DNA from: Deltaproteobacteria bacterium
GTDB lineage: Bacteria; Myxococcota; Polyangia; Polyangiales; B10-G4
NCBI GenBank assembly: GCA_019312705.1
Contig: JAFDCW010000232.1
Span: forward strand, 1-6,932
Length of the DNA stretch: 6,932 bases
Direction: 5' to 3'
In this document: in pieces, positions 1-6,932 of the stretch
How positions within the stretch are numbered: position 1 is the stretch's first letter
How the letters are laid out: the number at the start of each line of letters is the position of its first letter
Made by a program: the position numbers and the translations under genes
Notes under the pieces: model-generated
Database searches by the model: none
Told to the model about the DNA's origin: nothing
What the model saw: the letters and a program-made list of their open reading frames with translations, nothing else

Positions 1-579
1 GCCTCGGTCCGCGGCCTCGCCGGCATCGAGGCCAAGCGCCTCGACGGGGTGATTCGCCCCCTCATCGATGTTCGGCGATCGGACGTGGTCGCCCACCTGG
101 AACACCACGGCCTCGAATTCATTGAGGATCCTAGCAATCAGGACCCCCGCTTCACCCGAGTCCGCGTTCGCCAGGAGCTGCTCCCGATGCTCGCCGCAGA
201 GGATCCGGCGGTCGTTTCGCACCTCGCCCAGCTCGCAGATGATGCCCGGGCGACCCGTGCCCTGGTCCACCGGGTCGGCCAGGAGCTCCTCGCGGGGGCC
301 CGGCGCCCCGGCGGCCTCGACATCGCGACGCTCGGGGGGGGGGATGCTGCGGCCCGGCGGGAGGCCCTCCGGTGCTTCCTCGAGGAGGCCACGGGGGTGG
401 CGCCGCGCCGTGCTCACCTGGTGTCCGTCGACCAATTGGTCGGTGGCGCGGGGTCCGCAGATCGGGGGCCCCGGGGCGAGGTCCGGCTCCCTCACCATCT
501 GGTGGCGCGCCTCGACGGGAAGATTCTCACCATCAGCGAGCGTTTGGACTCGCGGGAGCCCACTCCCCGTGAAGAATGA
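1..579 (+). CDS. tilS: tRNA(Ile)-lysidine synthetase TilS, C-terminal part (5' end outside window)
   Basis: TilS uses ATP and lysine to convert C34 of the CAU-anticodon tRNA-Ile to lysidine, so that the tRNA reads AUA instead of AUG. The reading frame is open from base 1; the N-terminal PP-loop ATPase domain lies outside the window. The 192 visible residues hold the family signature at window residues 42-46 (EDPSN), followed by a DPRF and Arg-rich helix ending ELLPML, which matches the TilS pattern EDPSNxDPRFxRxRxRxxLLP. The GTG at 49 is an internal Val, not the start, because the TilS-like residues RGLAGIEAKRLDGVIRPL run straight through it. The protein ends soon after a short beta-rich stretch (VRLPHHLVARLDGKILTI), so it probably lacks much of the last C-terminal domain of long TilS proteins such as that of E. 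coli; this is inferred from length. A run of ten G at 334-343 lies in the frame. TilS upstream of ftsH is a common bacterial arrangement. Confidence 0.92.
   Translation, partial: ASVRGLAGIEAKRLDGVIRPLIDVRRSDVVAHLEHHGLEFIEDPSNQDPRFTRVRVRQELLPMLAAEDPAVVSHLAQLADDARATRALVHRVGQELLAGARRPGGLDIATLGGGDAAARREALRCFLEEATGVAPRRAHLVSVDQLVGGAGSADRGPRGEVRLPHHLVARLDGKILTISERLDSREPTPREE
334..343 (+). repeat. Ten-G homopolymer inside tilS
   Basis: Ten consecutive G residues encode a Gly-Gly-Gly stretch just before Asp-Ala-Ala-Ala. Tracts of this length slip during replication and are error-prone in sequencing. Both other forward frames downstream are open for a long way (one to base 583, another from about 372 to 572), so a one-base length change would replace the TilS C-terminus with an unrelated sequence of similar length instead of truncating it at once. 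The tract is directly visible; any biological role is inference. Confidence 0.9.
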
Positions 580-593
580 TTAATCTTCATCGG

Positions 594-625
594 GTGGGCT
601 CTCGGGGCTGGACACCCCGACCCAC
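594..625 (+). terminator. Strong hairpin downstream of tilS, possible terminator or attenuator
   Basis: The hairpin begins 14 bases after the tilS stop. GTGGG (594-598) pairs with CCCAC (621-625), and TCGGGG (602-607) pairs with CCCCGA (615-620), around a 7-base loop. This gives 11 base pairs with a 3-base bulge (599-601) on the left side. No T-tract follows, so it is not a standard intrinsic terminator. It could slow or stop transcription from tilS, protect the tilS 3' end, or act as a leader structure if transcription reads through into ftsH. The pairing is visible; the role is inferred. Confidence 0.45.
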
Positions 626-638
626 AGTACCCAGAGCA

Positions 639-679
639 TTGATGGTCCAAGGGCCCTGTGCTAGCTAGATTATTCGTGT
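639..679 (+). promoter_or_regulatory. Candidate ftsH operon promoter in an AT-rich patch
   Basis: Bases 661-679 are unusually AT-rich for this window, in the 149-base gap before ftsH. A possible -35 TTGATG (639-644) stands 17 bases from TAGCTA (662-667), which has a TG one base upstream (extended -10 style). Shifted by four bases, TAGATT (666-671) matches the -10 consensus better but has poorer spacing. Neither pair is strong. The location, base composition and 149-base gap support a promoter; the exact boxes are uncertain. Confidence 0.3.
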
Positions 680-717
680 TCGGGGGTGGTTTGTCCTCCT
701 CCGGGCGCCCGTCGTTC

Positions 718-722
718 GAGGA
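718..722 (+). promoter_or_regulatory. Ribosome binding site of ftsH
   Basis: GAGGA stands 6 bases before the GTG at 729. It supports that GTG as the ftsH start, and the residues that follow (MKQSHK and then a hydrophobic helix) fit the usual FtsH N-terminus. Confidence 0.7.
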
Positions 723-728
723 CTCCCC

Positions 729-2668
<1,940 letters not shown>

Positions 2669-2669
<1 letters not shown>

Positions 2670-2673
2670 GGAG
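2669..2673 (+). promoter_or_regulatory. Ribosome binding site of folP, decides between TTG and GTG start
   Basis: AGGAG overlaps the last base of the ftsH stop codon. It lies 5 bases before the GTG at 2679 but only 2 bases before the in-frame TTG at 2676. The spacing favours GTG. The overlap with the ftsH stop implies that ribosomes finishing ftsH can restart on folP. Confidence 0.6.
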
Positions 2674-2678
2674 AGTTG

Positions 2679-3545
2679 GTGACGATCAGGGGGGAAGGGC
2701 AAAGTCGGGACACTCCCTGTGAGGTCTGGGGAGTTCTGAACGTCACCCCTGATTCGTTCAGTGACGGCGGGCGCTTTGTGGACGCCGAGCGCGCGGTCGC
2801 GCACGCTTTAACGATGCTGGCGGACGGCGCCGACCGAATTGACGTCGGTGGGGAGTCGTCTCGGCCGGCCGGTAAGGCGTATGGCGCAGGGGCAGAGCGA
2901 ATCACCGAGGCCGAAGAACTCCGGCGGGTTTTGCCCGTGGTGGAGCTGCTCGTGAAGGAGCACGGCGCCCGGGTGAGCATCGATACGGTCAAGGGCGAGG
3001 TCGCCCGGGCCTGCGTTGCCGCGGGGGCAAGCGTGGTCAACGACGTCTCCGGCGGCCGGGACCCTTCGCTGCTCCGGGCTGTCGCCGACGCCGACGCCGA
3101 CCTGGTCCTGATGCACAACCGGGGAGACGGCGCCATCGACGCCGCAAACACGGCCTACGGCGAAGTGGTCGGTGAGGTCCTCCGGGAACTCGAAGGCCGA
3201 GTCGAGGACGCGGTCGATGCCGGGGTGCCCAGGTCTCGGATCTGGATCGACCCCGGCGTGGGCTTTGCCAAGACCGCCGCCCAGAGCGCCGCCCTGCTCG
3301 GGGGCGTCAGAGAGTTCGTCGCGACCGGGCATCGGGTCCTCGTTGGTGCGAGCCGCAAGTCCTTCATCGCCCGGGTCGCACCGGCCAGGAGCGGTGACGT
3401 TCCGGGGCCCGGTGAGCGCCTCGGCGGCAGCATCGCTGCCCTCACCGCGGCGGTCCTCGGTGGTGCCCACGCCGTCCGAGTCCACGACGTGCGAGAGAGC
3501 TGCCAAGCGGCGCGGGTCGCCGAAGCCATCGGGGATCTTCGCTGA
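2679..3545 (+). CDS. folP: Dihydropteroate synthase FolP
   Basis: FolP joins 6-hydroxymethyl-dihydropterin diphosphate to p-aminobenzoate to give dihydropteroate, a cytosolic step in folate synthesis and the target of sulfonamides. From the GTG start it has 288 residues, close to the family norm, and should form one TIM barrel. Visible elements are the first signature GVLNVTPDSFSDGG (about 18-31), the second, DVGGESSRPAG (about 55-65), SIDT (100-103) and VNDVSGG (120-126). Further on are MHNRG (145-149), the pterin-binding DPGVGFAKT (191-199) and the phosphate-binding GASRKSF (223-229), then a late RVHDV (267-271) where many homologues also carry R-x-H. An in-frame TTG one codon earlier is a possible start but is too close to the AGGAG. 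The gene starts 9 bases after the ftsH stop, and its stop overlaps the cdaA start by one base (TGATG). No resistance mutation is inferred. FtsH-FolP adjacency is common in many bacteria. Confidence 0.97.
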   Translation: MTIRGEGQSRDTPCEVWGVLNVTPDSFSDGGRFVDAERAVAHALTMLADGADRIDVGGESSRPAGKAYGAGAERITEAEELRRVLPVVELLVKEHGARVSIDTVKGEVARACVAAGASVVNDVSGGRDPSLLRAVADADADLVLMHNRGDGAIDAANTAYGEVVGEVLRELEGRVEDAVDAGVPRSRIWIDPGVGFAKTAAQSAALLGGVREFVATGHRVLVGASRKSFIARVAPARSGDVPGPGERLGGSIAALTAAVLGGAHAVRVHDVRESCQAARVAEAIGDLR

Positions 3546-4447
3546 TGTGGGAGATTTTCACGAACCTCGGCGGCTTCTTCGCGCGAGATCCCCTGGCCGT
3601 GGCCATCGACCTCGCCGACATCGGCTTGGTGGCCTTCGTCATCTATCGCGTGCTCGTCCTGGTGCGAGGCACCCGGGCCATGCAGATGGGCATCGGTCTC
3701 GCCTTCGTCTTCCTCGTCTACGAACTCGCCCGCCGCATGGGTCTCGTGACCGTCTGGGCGATTCTCGACGCGGTCGTCACGTATCTGGTGCTCATCGTGG
3801 TGGTGATCTTTCAGGCGGACATCCGCCGCGCTCTCATGCGTGTGGGGCGGGGGCCGCTCTGGCGTACGAGCACCTCGGCGCGGGAAACGCACATCTTCGA
3901 AGAGGTCATCAAGGCCAGCACTCAGCTTGCCCAGAAGCGAGTCGGCGCGCTCATCGTTTTCGAGCGCGGGGCGGCTCTCGACGAATTCATCGAGCCCGGG
4001 ACCGAGCTCGATGCGGCGGTCACCAAAGAGCTGCTCTACAGCATCTTCATCCCCAGCTTCGAAAACCCAATGCACGACGGAGCGGTCATCATCCGCGACG
4101 GTCGGGTCGCTCAGGCGGGGACGTTCTTGCCGCTGACCGTCAGCCCCGCCATCGACCGCAACGTCGGTACGAGGCATCGGGCGGCGATCGGCATCACCGA
4201 AGAGACCGACGCGGTGGTCGTCGTGGTCTCCGAGGAGCGGGGCGCGATCAGCCTCTGTGTGCACGGCAACATCATCCGCGACCTCGACGCGCCTTCGCTC
4301 CGGGACGCCCTGCTCGGTCTTTTCTTCCGGGGCCCGAAAGCCGAGATCGAGGCTGCGAAGCCCGTGAAGTCCGTCAAGGCCGATGGTCAGAAGGCTGACG
4401 CCGCCGACCGGAAGTCGGTCCCGGGCGCAAACAAGGCGGACACGTGA
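3545..4447 (+). CDS. cdaA: Diadenylate cyclase CdaA (DacA/YbbP family), c-di-AMP synthesis
   Basis: CdaA condenses two ATP into cyclic di-AMP, a second messenger controlling potassium and osmotic balance and envelope homeostasis in organisms that use it. The 300-residue protein has an N-terminal membrane part with about three helices (roughly 23-40, 46-62 and 70-89), then FQADIRRAL (89-97), corresponding to the conserved FQPE-R linker, and a cytosolic DAC domain (about 115-260). The catalytic motifs are intact: DGA (178-180) within MHDGAVII, RHR (210-212) within GTRHRAAIG, and SEERG (229-233). After the DAC domain comes a Lys/Ala/Asp-rich tail (about 265-300) that looks disordered. It is the only gene here with an ATG start; GGGGA lies 9 bases upstream. 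The start overlaps the folP stop by one base and the stop overlaps cdaR by four bases (GTGA), so expression is probably coupled. The reaction is known for the family; activity here is inferred from intact motifs. Confidence 0.96.
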   Translation: MWEIFTNLGGFFARDPLAVAIDLADIGLVAFVIYRVLVLVRGTRAMQMGIGLAFVFLVYELARRMGLVTVWAILDAVVTYLVLIVVVIFQADIRRALMRVGRGPLWRTSTSARETHIFEEVIKASTQLAQKRVGALIVFERGAALDEFIEPGTELDAAVTKELLYSIFIPSFENPMHDGAVIIRDGRVAQAGTFLPLTVSPAIDRNVGTRHRAAIGITEETDAVVVVVSEERGAISLCVHGNIIRDLDAPSLRDALLGLFFRGPKAEIEAAKPVKSVKADGQKADAADRKSVPGANKADT

Positions 4448-5439
4448 GCTGGATCCTGGCACGCCTGAGAGAAGCCTTTACGGAGAACGTCGGCCTGAAG
4501 CTCTTCGCCCTCGCCGCGTCGATCATCCTCTTCTCCCTCGTACACGGCGCCGAGGACGCGCAGCGGTCGGTGTTCGTGGACATCGTCGCCATCCTCCCGG
4601 CGGCGGATTCGGACCACATCTTGGTGAGTGAGCTCCCGGACCGGGTCCGGGTCAGCCTGCGCGGTAGTCGGTCGCTGCTGAACTCGATTCGGCGAGAGGA
4701 GCTGGACGCGATTCAGGTCGACCTGACCGATACGGATCTCAGCTACTACTACATCGAGCCTGAGAGTTTCGAGCTCCCCGTGGGTATCGAGATCGTGCAG
4801 CTCGCGCCGGCGTCGATTCCGCTGCACTACGCCGAACGCGATGAGCGCGAGATCCCCGTCGAGGCGGTCGTGAACGGCGAACCGGGGGATGGGCTTTCGC
4901 TCTCGGTGCCGGTGGTGGAGCCGGCGGGCGTCCTCGTCAACGGGCCCAAGCCGGAGATCGACGCGCGCCAGGTCATCCGGACCGAAGCGCTCAATATCCG
5001 CGGCCTCGGCGCCGGAACCTACGAACGCATCGTGCGTCTCGACCCGGCGCCGGCCCATGCGTCCTATCCGAATGGTGGTTCGGTCACGGTGCGGTTCCAG
5101 GTCGTTCCAGAGCGCGACGAGCGCACCCTCACGGGACTCGAAATCATCCCCGTGGGCCCCGCAGCTCGGGTTCGCCCGACGACCATCGACGTGGTGGTGC
5201 GTGGCGCCCCGGAGCTGATCGCGGGCATCGACCCGGACCGCCTCGTGCCTTGGGTCGACTCCGCGTCGGAGGACCTCTCCCTCGGCGGCACCCGGCCGCT
5301 GACCGTCGAACTTCGCGGCCTGCCGCGCGACGTCGAGGTCGTGAGCATCGATCCCACCGAGGTGCTCGTAACCCGTGTTCCGGGCGCCGCGACCCCGCGG
5401 CCGATTTCAGCGCCGGCCCCGACCGGCCCGGCTCCCTGA
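4444..5439 (+). CDS. cdaR: YbbR-domain protein CdaR, membrane partner of CdaA
   Basis: In Firmicutes CdaR is anchored in the membrane beside CdaA and modulates its cyclase activity from the extracytoplasmic side. This 331-residue protein has a short cytosolic N-terminus, one transmembrane helix (about 17-34; GLKLFALAASIILFSLV, the usual YbbR start) and a long beta-rich outer region. I read about three YbbR-type repeats at roughly 41-130, 134-221 and 225-311, each with alternating beta strands and a V-x-V-x(2)-G or similar turn; the exact boundaries are uncertain. The C-terminus is Pro/Ala-rich (about 312-331) and probably unstructured. The GTG start overlaps the cdaA stop (GTGA), with AAGG 7 bases upstream. 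It is the last gene of the plus-strand operon and converges on glmM with 22 bases between stops. Assignment rests on family architecture and on position after cdaA; sequence conservation in YbbR proteins is low. Confidence 0.9.
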   Translation: MSWILARLREAFTENVGLKLFALAASIILFSLVHGAEDAQRSVFVDIVAILPAADSDHILVSELPDRVRVSLRGSRSLLNSIRREELDAIQVDLTDTDLSYYYIEPESFELPVGIEIVQLAPASIPLHYAERDEREIPVEAVVNGEPGDGLSLSVPVVEPAGVLVNGPKPEIDARQVIRTEALNIRGLGAGTYERIVRLDPAPAHASYPNGGSVTVRFQVVPERDERTLTGLEIIPVGPAARVRPTTIDVVVRGAPELIAGIDPDRLVPWVDSASEDLSLGGTRPLTVELRGLPRDVEVVSIDPTEVLVTRVPGAATPRPISAPAPTGPAP

Positions 5440-5459
5440 GTCAGCCCCCACTCAGCCGG
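5428..5459. terminator. Candidate bidirectional hairpin between convergent cdaR and glmM
   Basis: CTGAGT (5436-5441, containing the cdaR stop) pairs with ACTCAG (5450-5455) around an 8-base loop. CCGG (5428-5431) can pair with CCGG (5456-5459), leaving a 4-base bulge on one side. A second ACTCAG copy (5460-5465), overlapping the glmM stop, offers an alternative partner. There is no clear T-tract on either strand, so it is only a plausible transcription end for two convergent genes. Confidence 0.3.
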
Positions 5460-5461
5460 AC

Positions 5462-6826
5462 TCAGCCCACGTCCCGGCGGGCTTCTGCGGCGATCTGATT
5501 CGCGAGGCGTTCGATGCGGTTCGTCGACGGGCCTTCGATCATCACCCGGAGCTTCGCTTCGGTCCCGCTCCAACGGACGAGGACCCGGCCGTTCTTGCCG
5601 AGTTTCTTCACCGCGTCGGCCATCGCCTTCTGCGTGCGCGCCATCTCCGAGAGGGGTTGGCGGTCGCTGAGCTTGACGTTGACCAGGACCTGGGGCACGC
5701 GGGTCATCACTTCTTTGGCGAGCTCCGAGAGGGGCCGCCCTTCGCGCAGCACGATGGCTACGAGCTGCAGGGCTGCGACCAGCCCGTCGCCGGTCGTCGC
5801 GTGGTCGAGGAAGACCATGTGGCCGGACTGCTCGCCGCCAAAATTGTAGCCTTTGCGGCGCATCGCCTCGACGACGTAGCGGTCACCGACCGCGGTCCGG
5901 ATCAACTTGCCGCCTTCGCCCTCGATGGCTCGCTCGAGGCCGAGGTTGCTCATCACGGTCGCGACCAGCGTCTTCCGGCGGAGGCGCCGCTGGCGAATCA
6001 TGCGCGTAGCGCAGAGCGCCATCACGGTGTCGCCGTCGATCTCGTTGCCCTTCTCATCGATGACGATGACTCGGTCGGCGTCGCCATCGAGGGCGATGCC
6101 GATGTCGGCGCTATGGCGTAGGACCTCGTGGGCGGCGGTTGCCGGGTGCAGGGCGCCGGTCTTCTTGTTGATGTTCTTTCCGTTGGGTTTGACCCCGAGG
6201 GAGAAGACTTCGGCGCCGAGCTCGGCGAAGACGCTCGGTGCGACGCGGTAGGCGGCCCCATTCGCGGCATCGACGACGATGCGCAACCCGTCGAGCTTGA
6301 GTTCGGAGGGGAAGGTGGCCTTCACGAAGGCGACGTATCGCCCCGGCGCGTCGTCGAGGCGCTCCGCGGTGCCAACGCGCAGCCCCGTTGGGCGCTTCTT
6401 GTCGATGGCATCGCCAGTGATGAGGGCTTCGAGGTCGAGCTCTTCGGCGTCGGGGAGCTTGAACCCGTCGGCGCCGAAGATCTTGATGCCGTTGTCTTGG
6501 TAGGGGTTGTGGGACGCGCTGATCACCACCCCGACATCTGCGCGCATGCTCGTCGTCAGGTGGGCGACGGCGGGCGTGGGCAGCGGGCCGGACAGCATGA
6601 CCCGGCCTCCCATCGCGCATACCCCCGAAGAGAGCGCGGTCTCAAAGAGGTAACCCGAGATACGGGTATCTTTGCCGATGACGACCCGGGGGGTCGCGCT
6701 GCCCCGGAGCCGGGCTTGGTAGGTCACGGCGGCGCCGATGCGGAACGCCACCTCGGGGGTCATTGTACCGGCGTTTGCGAGGCCGCGAATGCCGTCGGTA
6801 CCGAAGAGTTCTCGCTGCTTGGTCAC
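5462..6826 (-). CDS. glmM: Phosphoglucosamine mutase GlmM
   Basis: GlmM interconverts glucosamine-6-phosphate and glucosamine-1-phosphate, supplying UDP-GlcNAc for peptidoglycan and lipopolysaccharide. The 454 residues match the family length of about 445-460. The four-domain alpha-D-phosphohexomutase layout is visible: N-terminal FGTDGIRG (8-15), the catalytic phosphoserine loop SASHNP (103-108) with S105 as the phosphoserine, the metal loop DGDADR (247-252) with D247, D249 and D251, the sugar-binding GGEQSGH (330-336), and the phosphate-binding RWSGTE (418-423). The last motif has Trp where many GlmM proteins have Pro (RPSGTE); aromatic residues occur there in some lineages. The start is GTG at 6826: an in-frame TAA lies five codons upstream and no other in-frame start intervenes. 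No strong ribosome site precedes it. In Firmicutes GlmM also binds and inhibits CdaA, and its gene follows cdaR on the same strand; here it is inverted. Confidence 0.97.
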   Translation of the reverse strand: MTKQRELFGTDGIRGLANAGTMTPEVAFRIGAAVTYQARLRGSATPRVVIGKDTRISGYLFETALSSGVCAMGGRVMLSGPLPTPAVAHLTTSMRADVGVVISASHNPYQDNGIKIFGADGFKLPDAEELDLEALITGDAIDKKRPTGLRVGTAERLDDAPGRYVAFVKATFPSELKLDGLRIVVDAANGAAYRVAPSVFAELGAEVFSLGVKPNGKNINKKTGALHPATAAHEVLRHSADIGIALDGDADRVIVIDEKGNEIDGDTVMALCATRMIRQRRLRRKTLVATVMSNLGLERAIEGEGGKLIRTAVGDRYVVEAMRRKGYNFGGEQSGHMVFLDHATTGDGLVAALQLVAIVLREGRPLSELAKEVMTRVPQVLVNVKLSDRQPLSEMARTQKAMADAVKKLGKNGRVLVRWSGTEAKLRVMIEGPSTNRIERLANQIAAEARRDVG

Positions 6827-6857
6827 GTTGTCGCCGGTTTACCATCCTCAACAAGAA

Positions 6858-6932
6858 GGCGCCACGAGAGGCGGCCCGAGGCGAAAGGGCGACGAAGTCG
6901 CGCGGAGCCGTCAGGCCGCCTCTCGTGGCGCC
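6858..6932. repeat. Perfect 19-bp inverted repeat with 37-base centre upstream of glmM
   Basis: The left arm ggcgccacgagaggcggcc (6858-6876) is the exact reverse complement of the right arm (6914-6932), which ends at the window edge, so the repeat may extend further. Each arm can also fold alone (CGCC-6 bases-GGCG at 6860-6873 and its mirror). Inside the centre, GCGAC (6889-6893) pairs with GTCGC (6897-6901) across 3 bases. On the minus strand the structure is followed directly by TTCTTGTT (6857-6850), so it could be an intrinsic terminator for a minus-strand gene beyond the window, or a leader structure of glmM, whose start is 31 bases downstream. A small inverted-repeat mobile element or a pair of facing REP-type units would also fit. 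The pairing is certain from the sequence; the function is open. Confidence 0.85.

Noticed and set aside
429..442. Perfect 14-bp palindrome CGACCAATTGGTCG inside tilS
   Set aside because: It encodes an ordinary Val-Asp-Gln-Leu-Val-Gly stretch. One such palindrome in about 7 kb is not far from chance, and no second copy was seen.
2676..2678. TTG as the folP start
   Set aside because: The AGGAG site would be only 2 bases away; the next codon, GTG at 2679, has workable 5-base spacing. The proteins differ by one residue.
3084..3101. Three tandem GCCGAC units in folP
   Set aside because: It encodes Ala-Asp repeats using the preferred GC-rich codons; it is short, in frame and has no sign of function.
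3172..4398. 408-codon plus-strand open frame in another frame over folP and cdaA
   Set aside because: Its Arg/Ser/Gly/Pro-rich translation is typical of an off-frame reading of GC-rich DNA, and it overlaps two real genes.
3155..4462. 435-codon minus-strand open frame antisense to folP and cdaA
   Set aside because: It runs across two well-supported genes, has a shadow-like composition rich in Asp, Glu, Arg and His, and shows no family motif.
5375..6121. 248-codon plus-strand open frame opposite glmM
   Set aside because: It is antisense to a GlmM with all catalytic motifs, and no independent start signal or domain is visible.
6642..6854. 70-codon minus-strand open frame starting at an ATG just upstream of glmM
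   Set aside because: It overlaps the glmM N-terminus in another frame with an Arg-rich translation. The SD-like GAGG sits directly against this ATG with almost no spacing, too close to direct initiation there, and no domain is visible.

Overview
The window is GC-rich housekeeping DNA, densely coded, and carries the end of one gene plus five complete genes: tilS (3' part only), ftsH, folP, cdaA and cdaR on the plus strand, and glmM on the minus strand. GC-rich codon usage, frequent GTG starts and the tilS-ftsH-folP-cdaA-cdaR-glmM gene neighbourhood point to a deltaproteobacterial-type lineage such as Myxococcota or a relative. That placement is inference from gene order and protein character, not from a marker-gene search.

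Layout. Bases 1-579 hold the C-terminal part of TilS (tRNA-Ile lysidine synthetase), open at the left edge. A 149-base gap (580-728) contains a strong hairpin and an AT-rich patch that may carry the ftsH promoter. Bases 729-5439 hold four tightly packed co-directional genes: ftsH (membrane AAA+ zinc protease), folP (dihydropteroate synthase), cdaA (membrane diadenylate cyclase making c-di-AMP) and cdaR (its YbbR-domain partner). They are separated by 9 bases, then overlap by 1 and by 4 bases, so they look like one translationally coupled operon. glmM (phosphoglucosamine mutase) lies on the opposite strand at 5462-6826 and converges on cdaR across 22 bases. The last 75 bases (6858-6932) form a perfect 19-bp inverted repeat around a 37-base centre, just upstream of glmM and ending exactly at the window edge.

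Functional links. CdaA, CdaR and GlmM form a known regulatory trio in Firmicutes: CdaR is the membrane partner of the cyclase, and GlmM binds CdaA and restrains it, linking c-di-AMP to cell-envelope precursor synthesis. Here the three genes remain neighbours, but glmM is flipped and so cannot share the cdaA-cdaR transcript. All catalytic motifs checked in FtsH, FolP, CdaA and GlmM are intact.

I see no new defence, mobile or biosynthetic system. The points most worth a second look are the terminal inverted repeat, the inverted glmM, and a run of ten G inside tilS.
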